Assembly (NCBI GenBank): GCA_031178565.1 | Contig: JAPSIU010000200.1 | Location: 1-5,585, forward strand | DNA length: 5,585 nucleotides | Reading direction: 5' to 3' | DNA from: Leucobacter sp. | GTDB lineage: Bacteria; Actinomycetota; Actinomycetes; Actinomycetales; Microbacteriaceae | Shown: one piece after another, positions 1-5,465 of the stretch | How the letters are laid out: every line of letters begins with the position of its first letter | How positions within the stretch are numbered: position 1 is the stretch's first letter | The notes under the pieces: model-generated | What the model was told of the DNA's origin: nothing | The model's input: only the letters and a program-made list of their open reading frames with translations | The model's database searches: none | Translations under genes and position numbers: made by a program

Positions 1-1529
1 CGCTGGCCGATCCTGCGGGCTGGTATGGGCACGTCGTCGCGGTGGTCGGCTTGGGCGCGCTCACCGGGGGCATGACGTGGGAGGCGAAGAACAACATCAC
101 CGACGACAACGACCGCAACCTCGTCGTCGTGGTGAACGACAACGGCCGCTCGTACGCCCCGACGATCGGCGGCATGGCCCGCTTCCTCAACTCGGTCCGC
201 GTGACCGACAGCTACCGGGATCTGCAGGAGGGGAGCGAACGCCTCTTCCACCGGTTCGGAGCTCCGGGCCGCACCGTCTACCACGCGGCCCGCGGCGCGA
301 TGCGCGGCCTCGTCAGCCGGGCGTCCGGCAACCAGGATCTCTACAGCAATCTCGACATCAAGTACGTCGGCCCGGTCGACGGGCACGACCTCGAGGCCGT
401 GGAGCACGCGCTGCGCCAGGCGAAGGAGTACGGGCGCCCCGCCCTCGTGCACGTCATCACGGAGAAGGGCCGCGGCTTCGCTCCGGCCGAGAACGACATC
501 GCCGACCAGTTCCACTCCGTCGGGCAGATCGATCCGGAGAGCGGCGAGCCGCTCGAGGCGTCGGGCGGCCGCAGCTGGACCTCCGTCTTCCGCGACCGGA
601 TCGTCGAGCTCGCCGAAGCCGACGAGCGCATCGTCGCGATCACGGCGGCGATGCTCGCGCCGACGGGCCTCGACGCGCTGGCGGAGCGCCACCCCGAGCG
701 CGTCTACGACGTGGGGATCGCCGAGCAGCACGCCGTCACGAGCGCCGCCGGCCTCGCCTACGGGGGCCTGCACCCGGTCGTCGCCGTCTATGCGACCTTC
801 ATGAACCGCGCCTTCGACCAGCTGCTCATGGATGTGGCGCTGCACCGGGCGGGGGTGACCTTCGTGCTGGATCGCGCGGGCGTCACCGGTCCGGACGGAG
901 CCAGCCACAACGGCGTGTGGGACCTCGCGACGCTGCAGGTCGTGCCGGGCATCCGCATCGCCGCGCCGCGGGACGAGGCGACGCTCCGGGAGCTCCTCGC
1001 GGAGGCGACGGTCGTCGACGACGGGCCGACCGTGATCCGGTACCCGAAGGGCGCCGTCGGCGATCCGATCCCCGCTGCCCGTCGCCTGGAGGACGGCGTG
1101 GACGTGCTGCGCGAGGATCGGCCGGGACTCGCCGCCGATGTCCTCTTCGTCGCGGTCGGCCCGATGTCCCGCGTGGCACTCGACGCGGCCGGTCTGCTCG
1201 CCGAGCAGGGCATCAGTGCGACGGTCGTCGACCCCCGCTGGGTCGTGCCGGTCGCCGGGTCCGTCGTCGACCTCGCGCGCAGCCACCGGCTGCTCATCAG
1301 CATCGAGGACGGCATCCGCGTCGGCGGGGTCGGCACGCGGATCCGCCAGGCGCTGCGCGACGCGGGCGTCGACACCGCGGTGAGCGAACTCGGCACGCCC
1401 GACGAGTTCCCGGGACACGCCTCGCGCGGCGAACTGCTTGAGGACGCCGGTCTCACGGCCGAGCGCATCGCGGCCGACGTCTCGGCGCAGGTGCGCGGCG
1501 TGAAGATCCCCATCGCCCGCCCGGAGTAG
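1..1529 (+). CDS. dxs: 1-deoxy-D-xylulose-5-phosphate synthase, 5'-truncated
   Basis: DXS condenses pyruvate and glyceraldehyde 3-phosphate to 1-deoxy-D-xylulose 5-phosphate with loss of CO2, using thiamine diphosphate and Mg2+; it is the cytosolic entry step of the MEP isoprenoid pathway. The reading frame is open from base 3 to the TAG at 1527-1529, giving about 508 codons; the family is usually about 620-650, so roughly 135 N-terminal residues lie off the window and no true start is visible. Seen in order: the thiamine-binding segment HVVAVVGLGALTGG with the downstream NDN (135-143); DIKYVGPVDGHD (about 355-390); the central pyrimidine-binding domain with DVGIAEQHAVTSAAG (catalytic-type Glu at 723-725), YATFMNRAFDQ (789-821) and DRAGVTGPDGASHNG (about 870-914); and a transketolase C-terminal domain (about 1120-1490) with VVDPRWVVPV. 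Odd: the motif normally reads GDG, but codon 51-53 is ttg (Leu), and MTWEAK has Lys (87-89) where Leu is usual. Either this is an edge artefact or the enzyme is impaired. Identity is certain; activity is not. Confidence 0.96.
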   Translation, partial: LADPAGWYGHVVAVVGLGALTGGMTWEAKNNITDDNDRNLVVVVNDNGRSYAPTIGGMARFLNSVRVTDSYRDLQEGSERLFHRFGAPGRTVYHAARGAMRGLVSRASGNQDLYSNLDIKYVGPVDGHDLEAVEHALRQAKEYGRPALVHVITEKGRGFAPAENDIADQFHSVGQIDPESGEPLEASGGRSWTSVFRDRIVELAEADERIVAITAAMLAPTGLDALAERHPERVYDVGIAEQHAVTSAAGLAYGGLHPVVAVYATFMNRAFDQLLMDVALHRAGVTFVLDRAGVTGPDGASHNGVWDLATLQVVPGIRIAAPRDEATLRELLAEATVVDDGPTVIRYPKGAVGDPIPAARRLEDGVDVLREDRPGLAADVLFVAVGPMSRVALDAAGLLAEQGISATVVDPRWVVPVAGSVVDLARSHRLLISIEDGIRVGGVGTRIRQALRDAGVDTAVSELGTPDEFPGHASRGELLEDAGLTAERIAADVSAQVRGVKIPIARPE

Positions 1530-1616
1530 GGCCGAGGGAGCTCGCGGTTGCCACCGGTAGGGTTCACCTGCCGCTCCCTGAGCTTGTCGAAGGGAACTGA
1601 TCCTCTACTGAGCGCC
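1530..1616. other. convergent intergenic spacer with alternative stem-loops
   Basis: This is the 87-base gap between the dxs stop and the stop of the opposing nuclease gene. AGGGAGC (1535-1541) can pair with GCTCCCT (1573-1579) around a 31-base loop that itself holds CGGT (1545-1548)/ACCG (1553-1556). The same right arm can instead pair with AGGGA (1591-1595) as part of the REP-like element, so the two folds exclude each other. Neither is followed by a T-run in either direction, so a role as the shared end point of two convergent transcripts is inference from position and folding only. Confidence 0.4.
1575..1595 (-). repeat. REP-like palindromic repeat, left copy
   Basis: On the minus strand this reads TCCCTTCGACAAGCTCAGGG plus a final A. 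It is an imperfect palindrome: TCCCT and AGGGA arms flank a partly paired centre. The core CCCTTCGACAAGCTCAGGG is a form I recognise as a frequent intergenic repeat in high-GC actinobacterial genomes (recollection, not a search). It lies 21 bases beyond the stop of the GIY-YIG gene and matches the right copy at 2021-2039 at 18 of 19 positions, in the opposite orientation. Confidence 0.75.
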
Positions 1617-1913
1617 TTACTCAACGGGCTTCGACCGCGCTAACTTCACGATCTCGTCCCAGTCCCTCTCGATCAACGCCCGCTTCTTCGCACGCGACCA
1701 GCCTTGTATCTGCTTCTCCCGCGCATACGCATCATCGACACGTTCGGCCTGCTCCGCGAACACGAGTGCCACGGGTCGGCGTGATCTGGTGAAGTTCGCA
1801 CCGCGTCGGTCGTCGTGGTTGTGCTCCCAAACTCGCGCTTGCACGTCCTCATGCGCAGTACTTCCCGTGTAGAAAGATCCATCTGCGCAGCGCACCATGT
1901 AGACCCAAGGCAT
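1617..1913 (-). CDS. GIY-YIG nuclease family protein (YhbQ/UPF0213-like)
   Basis: A 98-residue stand-alone GIY-YIG domain, close to the usual length for small YhbQ-type proteins. These are structure-specific or homing-type DNA nucleases by fold; the cellular role of the small ones is poorly defined. The protein opens WVYMVRCADGSFYTGST, giving the paired tyrosines Y5 and Y15 with G17; the conserved Arg is best matched by R27 in the stretch QARVWEHN, H31 follows, and the metal-binding Glu is E66 in AREKQIQGWSRAKK. All expected active-site positions are present, so it should be catalytically competent. The ATG at 1911-1913 is chosen because the fold begins at residue 3 or so; no Shine-Dalgarno precedes it, and a promoter ends almost at the ATG, suggesting leaderless translation. 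G+C is lower than in its neighbours (35/60 for 1681-1740 and 34/60 for 1861-1920). REP-like repeats lie just outside both ends in opposite orientation, which suggests a mobile or repeat-associated history. The gene is convergent with dxs. Confidence 0.9.
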   Translation of the reverse strand: MPWVYMVRCADGSFYTGSTAHEDVQARVWEHNHDDRRGANFTRSRRPVALVFAEQAERVDDAYAREKQIQGWSRAKKRALIERDWDEIVKLARSKPVE

Positions 1914-1919
1914 GCGAGG

Positions 1920-1950
1920 AGTATTGCATTGCCGCTCTCTGTCGAGTCAA
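1920..1950 (-). promoter_or_regulatory. candidate promoter of the GIY-YIG gene
   Basis: On the minus strand, TTGACT (1945-1950) is a five-of-six match to the -35 box. Two weak -10 choices follow: TGCAAT (1923-1928, spacer 16) or AATACT (1920-1925, spacer 19). The second would place the transcription start on or next to the ATG at 1913. That fits the lack of a ribosome binding site and the common use of leaderless mRNAs in actinobacteria. Inference from sequence only. Confidence 0.4.
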
Positions 1951-1970
1951 ATCGGCTGCTCGCGAGGCTC

Positions 1971-1995
1971 CGTTCGACAGGCGTCGTTCGACAGG
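1971..1995 (+). repeat. tandem partial copies of the REP-like core
   Basis: CGTTCGACAGG occurs at 1971-1981 and again at 1985-1995, a 14-base period. Both contain TTCGACAGG, which is also found in the complete right-hand REP-like copy (2024-2032). They look like degenerate half-repeats lacking the CTCAGGG half. The second runs into a perfect 12-base palindrome, GGTTCCGGAACC (1994-2005). Confidence 0.6.
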
Positions 1996-2010
1996 TTCCG
2001 GAACCACGAA

Positions 2011-2049
2011 AGTCCCCGTCCCCTTCGACAGGCTCAGGGGGCGGGGACT
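2011..2049 (-). terminator. long hairpin, likely terminator of the fadA-fadB operon
   Basis: AGTCCCCG (2011-2018) is exactly complementary to CGGGGACT (2042-2049). The stem continues inward through a T-G wobble (2019/2041), CCCC/GGGG (2020-2023/2037-2040) and T-A (2024/2036), making 14 pairs around an 11-base loop that holds the REP-like core. It begins 19 bases after the fadB-like stop. On the minus strand the stem is followed by only a short run (the three T's of CTTTC), so it may act as a weak intrinsic or Rho-assisted terminator, or as an mRNA 3'-end stabiliser. Confidence 0.55.
2020..2040 (+). repeat. REP-like palindromic repeat, right copy
   Basis: Reads CCCCTTCGACAGGCTCAGGG plus G. 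CCCCT (2020-2024) pairs with AGGGG (2036-2040). It differs at one base of the 19-base core from the left copy at 1576-1594 and is inverted relative to it, so the GIY-YIG gene sits between the two. It forms the centre of a longer hairpin at 2011-2049. Confidence 0.75.
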
Positions 2050-2068
2050 CGTGCAGGGGACCGAGCGC

Positions 2069-4204
2069 CTACATCGCGCCCGCGATCCTGGGATCGTGGA
2101 ACGTCGCGCCGAAGACCCGCTCGCTCGCGCCGACGCGGTCGAGGTACGGGGTGGCGCCACCCGCCTGGAACGGCCAGCCGGCGCCCAAGATCAGGCACAG
2201 GTCGATGTCCTCCGCCGCGGCGACCACGCCCTCGTCGAGCATGATCCTGATCTCGCCGGCGAGTTCGTCCTCGACCCGGCGCAGGATCTCCTGCTCGCTC
2301 ACGGCCGTGTTCCCGAGCTTCACCGCCTTCTTTCCCGCCCTGGACAGATCCTCGACCTTGCCGAGCTTCGTCTTCTCGAGCGGCTTCTCGATCTCGGCGA
2401 GCCTGTGCAGGTTCTCCGAGGCGTAGAAGCGGTCCGGGAACGCCCCGACCATCGTGTCCTGCACGTGGGCGGCGACCTTCCAACCGACGAGATCGATCAG
2501 CTCGAAGGGACCCATCGGGAGACCGATCGGGGCGAGCGCGCGCTCCACGACCGGAAGCGGGGTGCCCTCGTCCAGCGCCCGTGCGGCCTCGCCCATGACC
2601 TTCGCGAGCAGGCGATTGACCACGAAGCCGGGGCGATCGGACGTGATGACCGCGCTCTTGCCGAGCTTCTTCGCGACGGCCATCGCCGTGGCGAGGGTCC
2701 CGTCGTCGGTCGAGGGGACCTTCACGACCTCAATGAGTGGCATGACCGCGACCGGGTTGAAGAAGTGGAAACCGACGAGACGCTCGGGATGCTGGAGGTT
2801 CGCGCCGATCTCCTCGACCGACAGCGACGAGGTGTTCGTCGCGAGTACCGCGGTCTCCGAGATGATCGGCTCGATCTCGGCGAAGACCTGCTGCTTCACG
2901 CCCAGCTCCTCGAAGACCGCCTCGATCACCCAGTCGCAGTCGGCGTAGAGCGACTTATCGGTGGTACCGCTCACCAGGGCCTTCACCTGGTTCGCGTCGT
3001 CGGAGGAGAGGCGGCCCTTCTCCTGCATCTTGTCGACCTCGCCGCGGATGTACTCGAGACCCTTGTCGACGCGGGCCTGGTCCAGGTCGGTGATGAGCAC
3101 GGGCACCTTCAGCTTGCGCGCGAACAGCAGCGCGAACTGACTCGCCATGAGGCCGGCACCGATGACGCCGACCTTCTTGACCGGCTTCGCGAGTTCCCGA
3201 TCCGGTGCACCGGCGGGGCGCTTCGCCCGCTTCTGCACCAGGTCGAACGCGTAGATCGACGCGGCGAACTGGTCGCCGGAGATCAGCTCTGCGAGAGCGT
3301 CGTCCTCGCGCTCGAAGCCGCGCTCGAGGTCGTTGTCCCGCGCCGCGCTGAGCAGATCCAGCGCGATGTACGGGGCCTTCGCAGCCGTGCCGATCCGCGC
3401 CTTCAGCGTATCCCGGGCGATCTTGATCGCAGCCGGCCACTTGGTGAGCCGCTCGAGCTTGCCGGGCACGCCCCGTCGGTCGACGCGCGTCTCGCCCGCG
3501 AGCACTCCGTCGGCCCAGGCGACCGAGCGCTCGAGGAAGCTCGCCGCTCCGAACATCGCGTCGAAGAGACCGAGCTCGAACGCCTGCTCCGGCTTCAGCA
3601 TCCGGTTGTTCTTGAGCGGGTTCGACACGATGACCTCGAGCGCCTTCTCGATGCCGATGAGATTCGGCACGATCGTCGCTCCGCCCCAGCCGGGGATGAT
3701 GCCGAGGAAGACCTCGGGGAAGGCGAGCGCGGCAGCGGAGGAATCGAGCGTGCGGTAGTCGCAGTGCAGCGCGATCTCCATCGCCCCGCCAAGGGCGAGA
3801 CCGTTCACGAACGCGAAGGAGGGCACGCCGAGCCCGCCGAGCTTGCCGAGCACGAAGTGCCCGTACTGCGCCATGAGGCGCGCATTCTGCTTCGTGGCGA
3901 GCGTCGACACCTTCGAGAGATCGGCTCCCGCCGCGAAGATGAAGGGCTTGCCCGTGATCCCCACCGCCCGGATCTCACCCGCCGCTGCCCGAGCACGCAG
4001 CTCGTCGAGCACACGGCCGAGGTTTTCGAGGGTCCGGGGCCCGAGTGTGTTGGGGCGAGTGTGATCGCGGCCGTTGTCGAGCGTGATCAGCGCGAGCGTA
4101 CCGCCCGAGGGCAGTGCGGCATCGCGCACGAACGACTGGGTGACGACCTCGTCATCGGCCGCCTCGAGCAACGGCGTGAAGTCGATGGTGCTGTAGTCGG
4201 TCAT
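2069..4204 (-). CDS. fadB: FadB-type enoyl-CoA hydratase / 3-hydroxyacyl-CoA dehydrogenase
   Basis: A 711-residue bifunctional alpha subunit of the fatty-acid oxidation complex: it hydrates trans-2-enoyl-CoA and then oxidises the L-3-hydroxyacyl-CoA with NAD+, in the cytosol. The crotonase domain (about 35-240) shows the oxyanion-hole segment FAAGADLS (90-97), E143 in LGGAMEIAL and E164 in AFPEVFLGIIPG, the two catalytic glutamates. The Rossmann domain (about 343-525) starts KKVGVIGAGLMASQFA; its fingerprint is GxGxxA, with Ala354 in place of the third Gly. Dehydrogenase residues follow: Ser459/460 in NTSSLS, His480 in GFHFFNP, Glu492 in LIEVV and Asn530 in PGFVVNRLL. C-terminal 3HCDH domains occupy about 525-711 (GPFELIDLVG; GAGWPFQAGG). 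The ATG at 4202-4204 begins where relatives begin and lies 4 bases past the fadA stop, so the pair is very likely co-transcribed and translationally coupled. Length matches the family and nothing looks broken. Chain-length specificity cannot be read from the sequence. Confidence 0.94.
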   Translation of the reverse strand: MTDYSTIDFTPLLEAADDEVVTQSFVRDAALPSGGTLALITLDNGRDHTRPNTLGPRTLENLGRVLDELRARAAAGEIRAVGITGKPFIFAAGADLSKVSTLATKQNARLMAQYGHFVLGKLGGLGVPSFAFVNGLALGGAMEIALHCDYRTLDSSAAALAFPEVFLGIIPGWGGATIVPNLIGIEKALEVIVSNPLKNNRMLKPEQAFELGLFDAMFGAASFLERSVAWADGVLAGETRVDRRGVPGKLERLTKWPAAIKIARDTLKARIGTAAKAPYIALDLLSAARDNDLERGFEREDDALAELISGDQFAASIYAFDLVQKRAKRPAGAPDRELAKPVKKVGVIGAGLMASQFALLFARKLKVPVLITDLDQARVDKGLEYIRGEVDKMQEKGRLSSDDANQVKALVSGTTDKSLYADCDWVIEAVFEELGVKQQVFAEIEPIISETAVLATNTSSLSVEEIGANLQHPERLVGFHFFNPVAVMPLIEVVKVPSTDDGTLATAMAVAKKLGKSAVITSDRPGFVVNRLLAKVMGEAARALDEGTPLPVVERALAPIGLPMGPFELIDLVGWKVAAHVQDTMVGAFPDRFYASENLHRLAEIEKPLEKTKLGKVEDLSRAGKKAVKLGNTAVSEQEILRRVEDELAGEIRIMLDEGVVAAAEDIDLCLILGAGWPFQAGGATPYLDRVGASERVFGATFHDPRIAGAM

Positions 4205-4208
4205 CGCG

Positions 4209-5411
4209 TTACTTGCCCTTCTTGCCGTTGAAGTTGGGGTTCTCCCAGATCATGGTGCCGCCCTGGCCGAGGCCGACGCACATCGCCGTGACGCCGTAGC
4301 GGACATCGGGACGCTGTTCGAACTGACGCGCGAGCTGGATCATGAGGCGCACACCCGACGCCGCGAGCGGGTGCCCGAAGGCGATCGCACCGCCCCAGGG
4401 GTTGACGCGCGGATCGTCGTCGGCGATCCCGAAGTGGTCGGTGAAGGAGAGGACCTGCACCGCGAACGCTTCGTTGAGCTCGAAGAGACCGATGTCGTCG
4501 ATCGAGAGCCCCGCCCGCTTCAGCGCCTTCTCGGTCGAGGGCACGGGACCGAGTCCCATGACCTCGGGCTGCACGCCGGCGTATCCGAAGGAGACGAGCT
4601 TCATCTTGGCGGAGAGGCCCAGCTCCTTCGCGGTGTCCGCGCCCGCGAGGAGGGAGACCGTGGCGCCGTCGGTGAGCGGCGAGGCGTTGCCCGCCGTCAC
4701 GCGCCCGTGGGGGCGGAAGGGCGTCTTCAGCTCCGCGAGCACCTCCATGGTCGTCTGAGGGCGGCGGCCCTCGTCCTCGGTCGCCAGACCCCACCCGGCC
4801 TCCGAGCGGATGGCCACGGGCACGAGATCGGCCTGGATGTCCCCACGGTCGTAGGCCGCCTGCACCTTGTGCTGGCTCAGCATGCCGAAGCGGTCGGCCC
4901 GCTCCTTCGTGAGCTCGGGGAAGCGGTCGTGCAGTCGCTCGGCGGTGACGCCCATGTTCAGGGCGTCGGCGCTCACGAGCTTCTCCGCGACGAAGCGGGG
5001 GTTGGGATCCGCGTCGAGGCCGATCGGGTGCCGGCCCATGTGCTCGACCCCTCCCGCGATCGCGAGATCGTACTGTCCCGATCCGATCGCGGCCCCCATG
5101 AACGACGCGACCGTCAGCGCTCCCGCGCACATCCGGTCGAGCGCGAAGCCCGGAACCGTGACCGGAAGGCCCGCGAGCATGGACACGGTGCGCCCGAGGG
5201 TCAGCCCCTGGTCTCCCTGCTGGGTCGTCGCGGCGATCCCCACGTCGTCGATGCGGTCGAGGGGGAGCCCCTCGTTGCGCTGCAGCAGACCCTGCAGCGC
5301 CTTCACGGCCAGATCGTCGGCCCGCGTCCCCGCGTACATGCCCTTGTCGCCAGCGCGTCCGAAGGGGGTGCGTACCCCGTCCACGAACACGACGTCTCTT
5401 GTTGCGGCCAC
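4209..5411 (-). CDS. fadA: acetyl-CoA C-acyltransferase (3-ketoacyl-CoA thiolase)
   Basis: A 400-residue thiolase, the beta subunit expected to pair with the adjacent FadB-like protein. It cleaves 3-ketoacyl-CoA with CoA to acetyl-CoA and a shortened acyl-CoA, the last step of the beta-oxidation cycle. The nucleophile is Cys95 in LDRMCAGAL; the other active-site blocks are NEAFA (313-317), His347 in GGAIAFGHPLAASG, and Cys378 in CVGLGQGG, so all catalytic residues are present. GHPLAASG has Ala where many thiolases have Gly, which I recall as normal in this actinobacterial branch. VEHMGRHP (122-129) and RPHGRVTAGNASPLTDGA (233-250) are also family-typical. The start is GTG at 5409-5411, supported by GGAGG (5416-5420) with a 4-base spacer; the nearby upstream ATG (5420-5422) is out of frame. 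First gene of the operon; a GTCTC-type operator overlaps its promoter. A biosynthetic acetyl-CoA acetyltransferase role is possible but unlikely given the fadB partner. Confidence 0.94.
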   Translation of the reverse strand: MAATRDVVFVDGVRTPFGRAGDKGMYAGTRADDLAVKALQGLLQRNEGLPLDRIDDVGIAATTQQGDQGLTLGRTVSMLAGLPVTVPGFALDRMCAGALTVASFMGAAIGSGQYDLAIAGGVEHMGRHPIGLDADPNPRFVAEKLVSADALNMGVTAERLHDRFPELTKERADRFGMLSQHKVQAAYDRGDIQADLVPVAIRSEAGWGLATEDEGRRPQTTMEVLAELKTPFRPHGRVTAGNASPLTDGATVSLLAGADTAKELGLSAKMKLVSFGYAGVQPEVMGLGPVPSTEKALKRAGLSIDDIGLFELNEAFAVQVLSFTDHFGIADDDPRVNPWGGAIAFGHPLAASGVRLMIQLARQFEQRPDVRYGVTAMCVGLGQGGTMIWENPNFNGKKGK

Positions 5412-5415
5412 TTCG

Positions 5416-5420
5416 CCTCC
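5416..5420 (-). promoter_or_regulatory. Shine-Dalgarno of fadA deciding the GTG start
   Basis: On the minus strand GGAGG is followed by CGAA and then GTG. The spacer is slightly short but normal for a strong site. The only ATG in the same place overlaps this SD and is out of frame, so the GTG is the credible start. Confidence 0.75.
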
Positions 5421-5440
5421 ATCAGGTGTGTCATCTGCGT

Positions 5441-5465
5441 GTCTCCATCTTAGAGACGGAGTCTC
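5441..5465. promoter_or_regulatory. candidate repressor operator, GTCTC/GAGAC half-sites
   Basis: Three five-base half-sites alternate: GTCTC (5441-5445), GAGAC (5453-5457) and GTCTC (5461-5465). They form two overlapping perfect inverted repeats, one with a 7-base and one with a 3-base spacer. The tighter one (GAGACGGAGTCTC) lies immediately upstream of the proposed -10 box and the wider one spans it, so a bound dimer would block RNA polymerase. Placement and symmetry suit a TetR-family regulator of fatty-acid degradation; the identity of the regulator is inference and none is encoded in the window. Confidence 0.55.
5447..5452 (-). promoter_or_regulatory. candidate -10 box of the fadA-fadB operon
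   Basis: TAAGAT on the minus strand fits the TANNNT form of the -10 box and lies 35 bases before the GTG, implying a leader of about 29 bases that contains the Shine-Dalgarno. No good -35 hexamer stands 17 bases upstream (CCCCAA is there); TTGAGA is present but only 9 bases away. A promoter with a weak -35 box overlapped by a regulator site is the simplest reading. Confidence 0.45.

Noticed and set aside
42..44. GTG at 42 as the start codon of dxs.
   Set aside because: The frame is open to the left edge, and the GTG falls inside the conserved HVVAVVG strand of the thiamine-binding domain, so it is an internal valine.
788..1624. A 278-codon minus-strand frame across the end of dxs.
   Set aside because: Ser/Thr/Arg-rich shadow of dxs. 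It also runs across the REP-like repeat and contains no domain.
1571..2050. CRISPR array, because of repeated TTCGACA cores.
   Set aside because: The copies differ in orientation and spacing, there are no uniform spacers, and a gene lies between them; they fit dispersed palindromic repeats instead.
1849..2160. A minus-strand frame overlapping the nuclease start, the spacer and the fadB-like 3' end.
   Set aside because: Its sequence is a translation of the REP-like repeats (for example PLSLSKG) plus out-of-frame coding DNA; it is not a gene.
2051..4231. A 726-codon open frame on the plus strand opposite the fadB-like gene.
   Set aside because: It is the antisense image of a clear enzyme gene in high-GC DNA. 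Its product is rich in Arg, Glu, Leu and His with no recognisable domain, and such long shadow frames are expected when third positions are G+C-rich.
4371..5453. A 360-codon open frame on the plus strand opposite the thiolase gene.
   Set aside because: Antisense image of fadA with low-complexity Arg/Glu/Gly/His composition, no family motif and no ribosome binding site of note.
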